The position numbers and the translations under genes are program-made. A stretch of 64,000 nucleotides of DNA from Chloroflexota bacterium (GTDB lineage: Bacteria > Chloroflexota > Anaerolineae > Anaerolineales > Anaerolineaceae). The DNA is taken from NCBI GenBank assembly GCA_023381565.1, contig JAMCRR010000197.1:120035-184034 (forward strand), written 5' to 3'. Shown one piece after another: positions 51,044-59,974 of this stretch (positions are counted from its first letter, which is position 1; the number at the start of each line of letters is the position of its first letter). The notes beneath the pieces were generated by a model, which saw only the letters and a list, made by a program, of their open reading frames with translations, searched no databases and was not told where the DNA came from.

Positions 51044-52833
51044 TCCGGAAGCTCTTCGAAGCGCATACTGTACAAACGAAAATAAGGCCCTTGCTTAGCC
51101 AATAATTCGGTATGCGTTCCTTGTTCCAGAATGCGGCCATCTTCGATCACCACAATGCGATTGGCATTCACGACGGTGGAGAGGCGGTGGGCGATCACCA
51201 CAGACGTTCGCCCTTTGAGTAGCCTGGCCAGCGCCTGCTGGATGATGCGCTCGGTCTGTGTATCCACGCTGGAGGTGGCTTCATCTAAAATCAGGATGCG
51301 CGGGTCGGCGAGCAAAGCTCGCGCGAAGGAGATCAACTGGCGCTGGCCGACGGAGAGAATTCCGCCGCCTTCTTCGACCGGCGTATCATATCCATTATAC
51401 AGTCGCTGGATGAACTCATGCGCCCCCACAGCTTGCGCAGCTTCCTGGATCTCGGTATCGCTGGCATTCAGCTTGCCGAAACGGATGTTTTCTTTGACGG
51501 TGCCCGAGAATAAGAATGGATCTTGAAGGACAATGCCCATCTGCTGACGCAGGCTGGCCTGCGTCACCCGGCGCAGGTCGCGCCCGTCGATAAAGATGGA
51601 TCCGGCCGTTGGGTCGTGGAAGCGAGAGAGCAATTTGACCACAGTTGATTTTCCGGCGCCGGTCCTACCCACCAGGGCCACCGTTTCGCCGGAGAGAACA
51701 TGCAGGTTGAAATCCTCCAGCACGGGCTGCTCGTCATCCGGGTAATGGAACGAGATGTGGTCGAATTTGATCTCGCCTCGCAATTGCGGAAGATCGCCGG
51801 CTTTGGGATCATCCTGGACCTCTACAGGCACAGCCAGGAGATCGAAGATGCGCTCGCCGCTGGCCATGGTGGATTGGAAGGAATCGTAGCGCTGGCTTAG
51901 ATCGCGGATAGGGTCGAAAAAGCGATTGATGTACAAGATGAAGGCAACCAGCACACCGGCGGTAATATGCTCTCCAAAAACGGCTGTGCCGCCAAGGTAA
52001 ACCACCAGCCCCAGAGCCACATTTCCCAGGAAATCGATCGTCGGGAAAAAGACCGAGGCGAGGCGCGCCGCACGCAGGTTCAGTGTCAGGTTGAGGTGGT
52101 TGACTACATCCCTGAAACGAATATAGTTATATGCCTGCCGCGAGAAAGACTGCACCACCCGCACCCCGTTGATATTTTCTGCCAGCACGGAGTTCACCCA
52201 GCTGATGGCTGCCCGAGCTTTCCGGTAGTTATCCTGGGCCTGTTTCTTGAACAGAACGGTCGCCACGACCATCACCGGTAAGACTGTAAAAGTCAACAGC
52301 GAGAGGCGCAGGTCCATGCTCAGCATGACGGCGAGAATACCGATCAGGGTGAACAGATCGCGCGCAACAGCCAGAAGCGCCCAGGTGAGGAAATCACGCA
52401 GGACACTGACGTCGCCCATGACACGCGAAATGACCCGCCCGACACTATAGTGGTTGAAAAAGCTCAGCGAAAGCTCCTGCAAGTGGCGAAAAATATCCCG
52501 GCGCAGGTCGAAGACGACTGACTGCGCCACGCGCGACATCAGGTTTACCCGCACGTAGGTGGCAATCCATTGCACCACGGCTGCCCCCAGATAGAGCAGC
52601 ACTGCCATCAGCAAAACGGAGGTAGAATGCCCCGCCAGACCGCCGTCTAGGGCGACTTTCACCAGGTATGGGCCGGCCACCGAGGCGGCAGAGGCGATCA
52701 GCATCATCACCAGTGAGATGAGCAATCTGCCGCGATAGGGCTTGGCATAATGGATCAGGTACGAGACCATCTTGGGATCGAAGCCTTTTGCGGGCAGGTC
52801 TTCGGTAATGTAGGAAGGGATTTCTGTTGCCAT
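51040..52833 (-). CDS. ABC exporter half-transporter, catalytically complete subunit
   Basis: A 597-residue half-transporter: six membrane helices (about 25-320), then an ATPase domain with Walker A GRTGAGKST, signature ILSVGQRQLISFARALL and Walker B ILILDEATSSVDTQTE with the catalytic glutamate. The signature is LSVGQ rather than LSGGQ, a common change in heterodimers. It pairs with the neighbouring gene at 52845, 11 bases away. Such heterodimers (TM287/288, BmrCD type) export drugs or lipids. The M23 lipoprotein gene overlaps its stop by 4 bases. Confidence 0.93.
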   Translation of the reverse strand: MATEIPSYITEDLPAKGFDPKMVSYLIHYAKPYRGRLLISLVMMLIASAASVAGPYLVKVALDGGLAGHSTSVLLMAVLLYLGAAVVQWIATYVRVNLMSRVAQSVVFDLRRDIFRHLQELSLSFFNHYSVGRVISRVMGDVSVLRDFLTWALLAVARDLFTLIGILAVMLSMDLRLSLLTFTVLPVMVVATVLFKKQAQDNYRKARAAISWVNSVLAENINGVRVVQSFSRQAYNYIRFRDVVNHLNLTLNLRAARLASVFFPTIDFLGNVALGLVVYLGGTAVFGEHITAGVLVAFILYINRFFDPIRDLSQRYDSFQSTMASGERIFDLLAVPVEVQDDPKAGDLPQLRGEIKFDHISFHYPDDEQPVLEDFNLHVLSGETVALVGRTGAGKSTVVKLLSRFHDPTAGSIFIDGRDLRRVTQASLRQQMGIVLQDPFLFSGTVKENIRFGKLNASDTEIQEAAQAVGAHEFIQRLYNGYDTPVEEGGGILSVGQRQLISFARALLADPRILILDEATSSVDTQTERIIQQALARLLKGRTSVVIAHRLSTVVNANRIVVIEDGRILEQGTHTELLAKQGPYFRLYSMRFEELPE

Positions 52834-52844
52834 AATGGTATAAA

Positions 52845-54665
52845 TTAATCGGATGCTTCTTGATCTTCGTTGTCGGGGGGTTCTGAGTCGTAGATCCCGC
52901 TTCCTGAGATGTGCTCCATTTCTTCCTGGAAGCGCTCTTGATCGCGCAGCTGGAGCTCGTAGATCTGGCGGTACAAACCGTCCTGGGTCAGAAGGACGGC
53001 ATGGGTGCCGCGCTCGACGATGCGTCCCTGGTCCATCACCAGAATCGTATCGGCGCGGCGCACGGTCGACAGGCGCTGTGCAATAATGAAAGTCGTGCGT
53101 CCTTCCATCAAGCGTGAAAGCGCCGCCTGGATCTGATGCTCGGTCTGGGTATCCACGCTGGAGGTGGAGTCATCCAGGATCAGAATGCGGGGATCCATTA
53201 ACAACGCCCGTCCAATGGCAATCCGCTGGCGCTGCCCCCCCGAGAGGGTCACGCCACGCTCACCCACGATGGTCTCGTACCCGTCGGGCAGAGCCAGGAT
53301 GAACTCATGGGCTTGCGCCGATTTAGCTGCCGTAATGATCTCATCCAGGCTGGCGTCCGGGCGCCCGTAGGCCAGGTTTTCGCGGATTGTAGTCGAAAAA
53401 AGTAGCGAGGTCTGCAAGACGATGCCGATCTGGCGGCGCAGGGAGGTCAGGTCGACCTGCTTGACGTCGTACCCATCGATTAAAATGGCGCCTTCCTGAA
53501 TGTCGTAAAAACGGGGGATCAAGTTGATCAGCGAGGTTTTCCCCGAGCCGGTCGGCCCAATCAAGGCGACCACCTGGTTCGGCTCAACGGTGAGGTCGAT
53601 ATGATGCAGTGCCTGAGATTTTTCGGCGGTGTAGTTGAAGGAGACATCCCGAAACTCTACCCGTCCCTGTAGGGCTGGCAGATGGATGGCGCCGGGGGGC
53701 GATTGGATCTCTGGCTTGCGGTCGAGGATCTCCATGATCCTCTGCACTCCTGCAGAAGCTTCGCCGGCGGTGTTCACCAGCCACCCCAGGTTTTGAGCAG
53801 GCATGGAGAGCAGCAAGAGATAGCTGTTGAACGCCACCAGCTCGCCCAGAGTAAGCTGGCCGCGCAAGACCATCTGCCCGCCAAACCAGAGGATCAGCAG
53901 GGTGCCGATGGTCACCAAGAAGGTGGTCGTGGGCATAATTTTGGACCACTCGCCGATCGTGGCGATGCGCGCAGAAAAGAGTGTCCGGTTGGCACTGTCA
54001 AACCGATCGATCTCGTACGGCTCGCGGGCGAAGGCGCGCACCACTTGGGCGCCGGTGACGTTTTCCTGCAGACGAGAGGAAAGCTCTCCCAGGGCGTTAT
54101 CGATAGCCAAATAGAAGCGCTCGATGCGAATGCCGTATTGGATGGTTACGATGACCATGGGGATCATGGGCAGCAGGGCGATCCAGGCCAGGTGGGCGTT
54201 CGCCGTGAACAATACGACAAGAATGGCGAAGGAAAGCAGCACGATACGCACAATCTCGAGAACCCCCTGGCCGGTAAATACCTGTATTGAGCGAACATCT
54301 TCAATACAGCGGCTGATCAGCTGCCCGCTTGAGATGTGGTCGTGATAGGCAAAGGGCAGGTTCTGGATGTGGTCGAAAAGGCGATTGCGAATGTCGTAGG
54401 CCACATGGTTGGCGACCCACTCAGTCAAAAAGCGCTGCCCGTAGGAAAGCACTGCGCTGCCTAACCCCAAACCCAGAATGATAAGGGTGGAGGTTACCAA
54501 AATGTGAGTGTCCCCCGACGAAAGGCCCTGGTCGATTACCTTTTGGATGACAGCTGGGAAAACCATCTGAGCGGCGGTTAATCCCAGGAGTAATACTAAA
54601 GAGGCGGCAATACGGTAACGATATGGATAAAGGAATTCGGTGAGGCGTAATAGTGGTTTTAGCAT
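52845..54665 (-). CDS. ABC exporter half-transporter, subunit with degenerate ATPase site
   Basis: A 606-residue half-transporter. Six membrane helices span about 15-320; the ATPase domain has GPTGSGKTS, signature TLSGGQRQRIAIGRALL and ILILDDSTSSVDTQTE. In the last motif the catalytic glutamate after Walker B is aspartate, the mark of the degenerate site in heterodimeric exporters, while its canonical LSGGQ serves the partner's active site. Together with the LSVGQ of the partner this gives one consensus and one degenerate ATP site. It is the first gene of a three-gene minus-strand operon. A polar, acidic 25-residue tail (SEPPDNEDQEAS) ends the protein. Confidence 0.93.
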   Translation of the reverse strand: MLKPLLRLTEFLYPYRYRIAASLVLLLGLTAAQMVFPAVIQKVIDQGLSSGDTHILVTSTLIILGLGLGSAVLSYGQRFLTEWVANHVAYDIRNRLFDHIQNLPFAYHDHISSGQLISRCIEDVRSIQVFTGQGVLEIVRIVLLSFAILVVLFTANAHLAWIALLPMIPMVIVTIQYGIRIERFYLAIDNALGELSSRLQENVTGAQVVRAFAREPYEIDRFDSANRTLFSARIATIGEWSKIMPTTTFLVTIGTLLILWFGGQMVLRGQLTLGELVAFNSYLLLLSMPAQNLGWLVNTAGEASAGVQRIMEILDRKPEIQSPPGAIHLPALQGRVEFRDVSFNYTAEKSQALHHIDLTVEPNQVVALIGPTGSGKTSLINLIPRFYDIQEGAILIDGYDVKQVDLTSLRRQIGIVLQTSLLFSTTIRENLAYGRPDASLDEIITAAKSAQAHEFILALPDGYETIVGERGVTLSGGQRQRIAIGRALLMDPRILILDDSTSSVDTQTEHQIQAALSRLMEGRTTFIIAQRLSTVRRADTILVMDQGRIVERGTHAVLLTQDGLYRQIYELQLRDQERFQEEMEHISGSGIYDSEPPDNEDQEASD

Positions 54666-54816
54666 AGCTTTTTCTTATAAGACCCTCCGGCCAATCAAGT
54701 GCAATTCAAACCCGTCAAATAATCCCGGCGTTCACAGTTTGGCGCAGGGAAGCGCATGCGACCCAACACCTCGTATTGAGTCGCATGTGCCGGCGGAGTG
54801 AGACGGGAGATCTGGG

Positions 54817-56136
54817 TCAGGTGATCTTGCGGCACTCCATGTAAAAGCGCTTTTCCTTAGCTTCCCCCATTGAAAATGTCTTGCGCGGCAGAGCGCCATC
54901 CAGAATAACGGTCTTGAATAGATCGCTTTTCTCCATGGCAGGCAAGTAGAAGCCCAGATTGCCGGGCTTGGCACCCAGGTGGCAGACGATCTCTTGTCCG
55001 TGTACGTAGTCGATTTTAGCTGCCTTCTCGTCTTTTAAGATATGATCCAGGAAGGCCTGCAGGGAACCGACCGGCAAGTTGGACACCGGCTGGAGAATCT
55101 CGTCCACGCCAAACCCATCCGCTGAGATGATGCCAACTTGCTGGCCCTGACCGGATTGATTGTCGACAAGGGCGACCATCTCCGCCTGGCTGCGGCAGGA
55201 CCGGTAAACCACCCCGCCGGTGAAGTATTTTGACATGGCCTCAATCGGGTTGAAATTTACGCCAAACAGGACGCGGTGGATCGGTTCGAACTCCAGCGCA
55301 GGATCGTGCAGATTTTCGATCTCCACCAGGGCGTAGCGTGCAGGGTGGTTCAATCCGACCTGAGACTTGACCTTTTCCCAGATCGCTTTGGCTGTCGCCA
55401 GCGAGTGGTTTCCATCACCCATGGCAAAGAGCAGCACGCTCTCCGCAGGTCCCACGCCGTATTTTGTCTGGAACTCCCGGGGGTCGGCAAGCCGTTCCAA
55501 CCCCTGAATGACCTGTCGTTCGACCTGCGCCTCGCCCACCCGATATCCTTCCAGGTGACCGCTGCCTAGCATTAGATCCACATCGTAAAGCTTCTCCAGG
55601 TGAGGTTTCTGACCACTCAGGGGGTCGATTACCAGGCCGTCGGGGTCGTCGATCAGAACGATAATGTGGGGTAACTCGAGTGGGGCGCCCTCCCGGATTT
55701 TGATGCGGGGAGGAAGCCGCTCGATGATCGTGCCTTCGGTGGCGCGAATCAGGCTTTGCGAGCCTTTATTGTAGTCGTATTGCTCCAGGTCCAGCGCCAG
55801 GACCAATCCCTTGCGGACTTTACCGGATCCCATCTGCCGTTCGACATAGATAAATCCATCCTGTGGAATCAGGATCTGGCGGGTGAGGTAATCTTGCATG
55901 CTGGCCTGGATTTCCTTCACCTTGCTCTGCTCTTCGTCTTTCCCCAAAAAGACTTCGGGCAAGATCAAGCGATAGGTCGAGGGCGCCCCGTCGACAAATC
56001 CTTCGACCTGTTCCCAGTATTCAGGCTGGGAGGTAAATTGGTCGCAGGCGATTACCGCCCATTTCTGCAAGTCGATCCCTGGGCGGGGAAGCAGAGTTTC
56101 GGGAATCTGGATACCCAGTTTTTCATAGGATTTCAT
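54817..56136 (-). CDS. DUF1015 family protein
   Basis: A 439-residue cytoplasmic protein belonging to DUF1015. The diagnostic part is LLFAMGDGNHSLATAKAIWE (about 228-247) and the N-terminal KWAVIACDQFTSQPEYWE; other conserved runs are FIYVERQMGSGKVRKGLVL and HIIVLIDDPDGLVI. Homologues are often annotated from neighbours, and in thermophiles some have been linked to serine metabolism (ADP-dependent serine kinase, SerK/SbnI-like, uses a ParB-type fold), but I see nothing here that fixes an activity. It is followed upstream by degV in the same direction (25-base gap), so the two may be co-transcribed. There is no membrane segment. Confidence 0.88.
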   Translation of the reverse strand: MKSYEKLGIQIPETLLPRPGIDLQKWAVIACDQFTSQPEYWEQVEGFVDGAPSTYRLILPEVFLGKDEEQSKVKEIQASMQDYLTRQILIPQDGFIYVERQMGSGKVRKGLVLALDLEQYDYNKGSQSLIRATEGTIIERLPPRIKIREGAPLELPHIIVLIDDPDGLVIDPLSGQKPHLEKLYDVDLMLGSGHLEGYRVGEAQVERQVIQGLERLADPREFQTKYGVGPAESVLLFAMGDGNHSLATAKAIWEKVKSQVGLNHPARYALVEIENLHDPALEFEPIHRVLFGVNFNPIEAMSKYFTGGVVYRSCRSQAEMVALVDNQSGQGQQVGIISADGFGVDEILQPVSNLPVGSLQAFLDHILKDEKAAKIDYVHGQEIVCHLGAKPGNLGFYLPAMEKSDLFKTVILDGALPRKTFSMGEAKEKRFYMECRKIT

Positions 56137-56161
56137 GATTGCGCCTCAAGAATGGATAGGA

Positions 56162-57007
56162 TCACCCCGCCATGTACACCAGGCCAACCGTTCCGGGACC
56201 TGCGTGGGTGCCGAGGACCGGGCTTAACTCAGCTATCATGGATTCCACAGGCTGGTGTCTCTGGCAGGCTCTTTCTAGAAGCTCGGAGGCTTCGACGGGA
56301 GCTTTGGCGTGCATGGCTGCCAGGTGCACCGGCTTACGTCCGCCAATGCTTTGATCGACCAGCTCCAGCATGCGTTCAAAGGCTTTATGCTGGGTGCGAA
56401 CCCGTTCGATAGGTTCGACGTACCCGTCTTTGAGCTCGAGGATGGGTTTCAGATCCATAGCTGTCCCTAAGAAGCGAGCGCCTCCACCGATCCTCCCGCC
56501 TTTGTGGAGATACTTCAAGGTTTTCACTACGAAAAATATGCCGATCTTTGCCAGGCAGTTCTCGGCAATAGCTTTACATTCTTTCAGGTCAGCGCCGTCC
56601 GCTGCAGCGCGTGCCGCGGCCAGAGCCGGAAAGCCGATCCCCATAGAGGTAGATCCAGAATCGACGATCTCGATTTTATCCGACTTCAGGGTCTCTTGGG
56701 CTTGCAAGGCAGATTGCATGGTGCCTGATAGTTTGTGTGAGATGAGAATAGTCAAGACGCTATAGTCCTGTTCGAGCAGCTCAGATCGGAAGAGCGTCGT
56801 GGAGGGTGGTTGGACCTGGGAGGTCGTAGGCATGATCGGAGAGGATTCGAGTTTGGAATAAAATTGGTCGGGGGTGATATCGATTCCATCCCGAAAAGTC
56901 TCTGTTCCGAAAATTAAAGTCAACGGCAGGACCCGGATGTTATATTGCTCGACCAGGGGCTGCGAGAGCGTTGCAGTGCTGTCTATCACAATGGCCACTT
57001 TTGACAT
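56162..57007 (-). CDS. DegV family fatty-acid-binding protein (sequence partly adapter-derived)
   Basis: A 281-residue DegV protein. Family marks are VAIVIDSTATLS, LTLIFGTETFRDGIDI, MPTTSQ (59-64), ISHKLSGTMQSA, VDSGSTSMGIGF, YLHKGGRIGGG and the C-terminal LGTHAGPGTVGLVYM. DegV (FakB-type) proteins hold a fatty acid for phosphorylation by FakA; no fakA gene is in the window. Residues 70-75 (TTLFRS) are encoded by 19 bases identical to the Illumina universal adapter, in the variable stretch right after TTSQ, where DegV proteins normally have a short helix. The frame and length are kept, so the gene is probably intact in the organism but those residues are unreliable. Confidence 0.88.
   Translation of the reverse strand: MSKVAIVIDSTATLSQPLVEQYNIRVLPLTLIFGTETFRDGIDITPDQFYSKLESSPIMPTTSQVQPPSTTLFRSELLEQDYSVLTILISHKLSGTMQSALQAQETLKSDKIEIVDSGSTSMGIGFPALAAARAAADGADLKECKAIAENCLAKIGIFFVVKTLKYLHKGGRIGGGARFLGTAMDLKPILELKDGYVEPIERVRTQHKAFERMLELVDQSIGGRKPVHLAAMHAKAPVEASELLERACQRHQPVESMIAELSPVLGTHAGPGTVGLVYMAG
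56784..56802. other. Illumina adapter-identical sequence inside degV
   Basis: AGATCGGAAGAGCGTCGTG is identical to the first 19 bases of the read-through sequence of the Illumina universal adapter; the next bases (GAGGG against TAGGG) match at four of five positions. By chance a given 19-mer should not occur in 64 kb. It encodes TTLFRS on the minus strand, a peptide known from adapter-contaminated database entries. Confidence 0.85.
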
Positions 57008-57113
57008 GAGGGGCTCCTAAAGAGGATTCGTTGCGGGAGGTGTCGCGTCTGGATTTTGTTTGTTGGAAATTATAACCCGTTATACAGGTTTTAGTTTCCA
57101 GTTTTATTCGCCC

Positions 57114-57142
57114 TTGACCATTCCCTGTATCCGGGCTAAAAT
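57114..57142 (+). promoter_or_regulatory. promoter of the ffh operon
   Basis: TTGACC (57114-57119) and TAAAAT (57137-57142) are 17 bases apart and each match the consensus at five of six positions. The transcription start would be near 57149, giving a leader of about 127 bases. Confidence 0.7.
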
Positions 57143-57161
57143 CACCCGGTGTTTCTCTCTC

Positions 57162-57252
57162 CCGCAGGTTGCACCTGCGGTGAGTTTAATGTTCGTTGTG
57201 GGTTCCGGTAAAACGGAACCTTATCTGGCCGAAACCTAAAGGACCGGGTTTC
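57162..57252 (+). ncRNA. structured leader with three successive hairpins ahead of ffh
   Basis: Three stems follow in a row: CCGCAGGT/ACCTGCGG (57162-57169 with 57173-57180), GGTTCCG/CGGAACC (57201-57207 with 57214-57220) and GAAACC/GGTTTC (57231-57236 with 57247-57252). None is followed by a T-run. The whole lies between a good promoter and the ffh start. It lacks the conserved GGAA-loop core of SRP RNA and I recognise no riboswitch class. Role unknown. Confidence 0.45.
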
Positions 57253-57275
57253 AGGTTGTTGCATGGGGACTGGTT

Positions 57276-58598
57276 GTGTTTGAAAATTTAACCGAGCGGT
57301 TAAACCAGGTATTTCAGCAGCTCCGACGCCGCGGAAAACTTTCCGAGGAAGATGTCGACGCGGCAATGCGCGAGGTTCGCCTGGCGTTGTTGGAAGCAGA
57401 CGTGAACTACTCGGTTGTCAAAGATTTTGTTAAGCGGGTCCGCGAGCGTGCGGTCGGCGCAGAAGTATCGAAGGCGTTGAACCCCGCGCAGCAGGTCATT
57501 AAAATTGTAAATGAAGAGTTGATCGCTACACTGGGGGAGCCTGCCCGGCTGAACCTGGCCGGACCGCGGCCCAGGACGATCATGATGGTCGGGTTGCAAG
57601 GCTCGGGAAAAACCACCGCCGCCGCCAAACTGGCGCGCCTGCTGCGTTCGCAAGGCGAACGGGTGATGCTGGTGGCAGCAGACCCTTATCGTCCGGCAGC
57701 CATCAAACAGCTGCAGACCCTGGGAGAACAAGTCGGAGTTCCGGTATTTTCCGAGCCAGGGGTGATGCCGCCCGAGTTAGCCGATCATGCCAACCAGTCC
57801 GCGCAGAAGGGCGGCATGAGCGTGCTGATCCTGGATACTGCCGGGCGCTCTCAATTAGATAACGAGCTGATGGACGAGCTCAGGGCGATCGGCAAGAAAA
57901 TCTCGACTGCCGAGATTTTGCTGGTGGTTGATGCCATGACCGGCCAGGAAGCCTTGCACATAGCAGAAGGGTTCCGAGATGCCGTGGCGCTGACCGGTCT
58001 AGTGATGACAAAGATGGATGGCGATGCGCGCGGCGGTGCGGCGATCTCAATCCGCAGCGTGACCGGCGTGCCGATCAAGTTCCTGGGAGTCGGTGAAGGG
58101 TTAGACGCGATCGAAGCCTACAATCCGGGGCGGCTGGCCTCACGCATCCTGGGCATGGGCGATGTGATTGGCCTGATCGAAAAAGCCGAAGCTTCGTTTG
58201 ATGAAAAAAGTGCTCAAGATCAGGCCGCGAAAATGATGTCTGGTCAGTTCACGCTGGAAGATTTTGCTCAGCAGCTCCGCCAGGTACGCAAGCTTGGTCC
58301 CATCAGCCAGTTATTGGAAATGCTGCCCGGTAATTTGGGGCAAGCAGCTCGCAGCATCTCTCCCCAAGATGCCGAGAAACAGTTAAAATTGACGGAGGCA
58401 ATCATTAATTCCATGACGTTGGAGGAACGCCGGCGCCCCGATATATTGAATGCCAGCCGCAGGAGGCGGATTGCCCGTGGCTCAGGCACGGAGGTGCAGG
58501 TGGTCAACCGGATGTTGAAGCAGTTCCGTGAAGCCCAACGCATGTTCAAGACTCTGCAAAAGACTGGCGGGCGAGGCATTTCTCGCTTGTTTAGTTAG
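57276..58598 (+). CDS. ffh: signal recognition particle protein Ffh
   Basis: A 440-residue SRP54 GTPase. The N domain starts VFENLTERLNQVFQQLRRRGKL; the G domain has GLQGSGKTTAAAKLA, DTAGRSQLDNELMDEL, TKMDGDARGGAAIS and FLGVGEGLDAIEAYNPGRLASR; the M domain (from about residue 305) begins QFTLEDFAQQLRQVRKLGP and includes the SRP-RNA-binding SRRRRIARGSG. It targets nascent membrane proteins to FtsY with the 4.5S RNA. The start is a GTG; no in-frame ATG fits. The group ffh-rpsP-khpA-rimM that follows is a classical gene neighbourhood (trmD and rplS are missing from it here). Confidence 0.97.
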   Translation: MFENLTERLNQVFQQLRRRGKLSEEDVDAAMREVRLALLEADVNYSVVKDFVKRVRERAVGAEVSKALNPAQQVIKIVNEELIATLGEPARLNLAGPRPRTIMMVGLQGSGKTTAAAKLARLLRSQGERVMLVAADPYRPAAIKQLQTLGEQVGVPVFSEPGVMPPELADHANQSAQKGGMSVLILDTAGRSQLDNELMDELRAIGKKISTAEILLVVDAMTGQEALHIAEGFRDAVALTGLVMTKMDGDARGGAAISIRSVTGVPIKFLGVGEGLDAIEAYNPGRLASRILGMGDVIGLIEKAEASFDEKSAQDQAAKMMSGQFTLEDFAQQLRQVRKLGPISQLLEMLPGNLGQAARSISPQDAEKQLKLTEAIINSMTLEERRRPDILNASRRRRIARGSGTEVQVVNRMLKQFREAQRMFKTLQKTGGRGISRLFS

Positions 58599-58722
58599 CC
58601 TGGTAATGGTCCCAGAGCATGGCGCTTCCTTCAGCGCTCCCTCAACCTCTCGGGATGCCAACACCAGGAGAATCGTTCATCAACAACTCAGGATATTTGC
58701 GATTAAGAGGAGATAAATCCCA

Positions 58723-59079
58723 ATGGTTCGAATTCGTTTACGCCGAGTTGGTCTCAAGGGCCAGCCAAGCTACCGCATCGTTGCGGCCGATAGAGAAAGC
58801 CCCCGAGATGGGCGTTTCCTGGAAATTTTGGGGTTTTACAACCCGCGCACGAACCCATCGACAGTCGATTTGAAAGAAGAACGTATCTACGATTGGCTGC
58901 AAAGAGGCGCTCAGCCCAGCGAATCTGTAGTGAAGATCTTCAACAGCGTCGGCTTGTTAGACCGGTTCAACCGGCTTAAATCCGGGGAAGCGGTCGAGAC
59001 ATTGCTGGCAGAAGCAGGCCCTGTCTATGCTGCTCGCAACGCCAACCCTAAAACCACGCAAGTGGAGCTCCCCCGGTAG
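58723..59079 (+). CDS. rpsP: 30S ribosomal protein S16
   Basis: A 118-residue S16. The first 80 residues match the family well: MVRIRLRRVGLKGQPSYRIV, ESPRDGRFLEILGFYNP and LQRGAQPSESVVKIF. The C-terminal 35 residues extend beyond the usual 80-90-residue length and are variable in the family. AAGAGGAG at 58705-58712 precedes the ATG. The 124-base gap after ffh holds no gene that I can see. Confidence 0.96.
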   Translation: MVRIRLRRVGLKGQPSYRIVAADRESPRDGRFLEILGFYNPRTNPSTVDLKEERIYDWLQRGAQPSESVVKIFNSVGLLDRFNRLKSGEAVETLLAEAGPVYAARNANPKTTQVELPR

Positions 59080-59140
59080 GATCTACATGGGGCGCATCTT
59101 CTCACCGTCTACCTTTTAACGGCTGACGAGAGGAGGCTTT

Positions 59141-59377
59141 GTGAAAGAACTGATTGAATTTGTTGCTCGTTCCCTCGTGGATGACCCAACCCAGGTCCAG
59201 GTCAACCAATCCCGCGATGTGGGAAAGGTGCACCTGGAGCTGAGAGTAGCCAAAGAAGATATGGGGCGTGTGATCGGCAAGAATGGGCGAGTTGCTAACG
59301 CTCTGCGCATTTTGCTGCGGGTGGCGGCAGCCCGTGAGGGAAAACAAGTCTCTCTGGATGTTATCGAACCGCGATGA
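59141..59377 (+). CDS. khpA: KH-domain RNA-binding protein KhpA
   Basis: A 78-residue single KH-domain protein. The GXXG loop is in VIGKNGRVANALR (about residues 47-59), preceded by HLELRVAKEDMGR. Length and motif match KhpA (YlqC), which with KhpB influences cell-division and elongation-related mRNAs in Firmicutes. GTG start with AGAGGAGG just upstream. Its last codon overlaps the rimM start by 4 bases (ATGA), so the two are translationally coupled. Order rpsP-khpA-rimM is conserved in many bacteria. Confidence 0.94.
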   Translation: MKELIEFVARSLVDDPTQVQVNQSRDVGKVHLELRVAKEDMGRVIGKNGRVANALRILLRVAAAREGKQVSLDVIEPR

Positions 59378-59937
59378 ACCTGCCTGGTTTCTCGGATTCT
59401 TCCCGGAAAATTGAGTCATCAGGCTCGCCACCTTCCGGCGAGCCTGTCTATTTAATTGCCGGACGGCTGCGACGCCCGCATGGGATTAGCGGTGAGATTT
59501 TGATGGAAGTCCTCACCGATTTCCCCGATCGGATGCACACTGGACGGCTGATCTACACCGGCCCAGAATATACACCCCTGCGGATCACTCATCTTAGGAC
59601 TCAAAATCGCTTCTTGCTGCTGCGGCTTGAGGGAATTACCACACCTGAGCAAGCCAGGGGGTTAAGCAATCAGTATGTGTACGTGCGCACAGACCTGCTG
59701 CCAGACCTGCCCGAGGGGGAATATTATCACCACCAGCTGATCGGTTTGGCCGTCGAAGATCAGGATGGCAATCCCCTGGGATCCCTGGTAGAAATCATCA
59801 CCACCAGCGCAAATGACGTGTATGTGGTGAAGTCTCCCGAGGGAAAAGAATTGTTGATCCCTGCGATTGCATCCGCAGTTCTGGAAGTCGATCTCACGCG
59901 AGGCAGCATGCGCGTTCATCCACCCGAATGGGCCTGA
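59374..59937 (+). CDS. rimM: ribosome maturation factor RimM
   Basis: A 187-residue RimM. After a polar N-terminal tail of about 24 residues the N domain begins YLIAGRLRRPHGISGEI, followed by LRITHLRTQNRFLLLRLEGI and the QARGLSNQYVYV stretch; the C-terminal PRC barrel has YYHHQLIGLAVEDQDGNPLG and ELLIPAIASAVLEVDLTRG. It binds S19 in the assembling 30S subunit and helps process 16S rRNA. The serine-rich tail is longer than usual; an internal start is not obvious. The trmD gene that normally follows is absent; dprA is next, after 37 bases. Confidence 0.94.
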   Translation: MNLPGFSDSSRKIESSGSPPSGEPVYLIAGRLRRPHGISGEILMEVLTDFPDRMHTGRLIYTGPEYTPLRITHLRTQNRFLLLRLEGITTPEQARGLSNQYVYVRTDLLPDLPEGEYYHHQLIGLAVEDQDGNPLGSLVEIITTSANDVYVVKSPEGKELLIPAIASAVLEVDLTRGSMRVHPPEWA

Positions 59938-59974
59938 CCTCGACCTTGGATCTTATCGAAGAGCTGGAACATTG

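Noticed and set aside
57149..57275. Leader upstream of ffh as the SRP RNA gene (ffs)
   Set aside because: The conserved GGAA apical loop and flanking internal loop sequences of SRP RNA are absent and the stems are short and independent.
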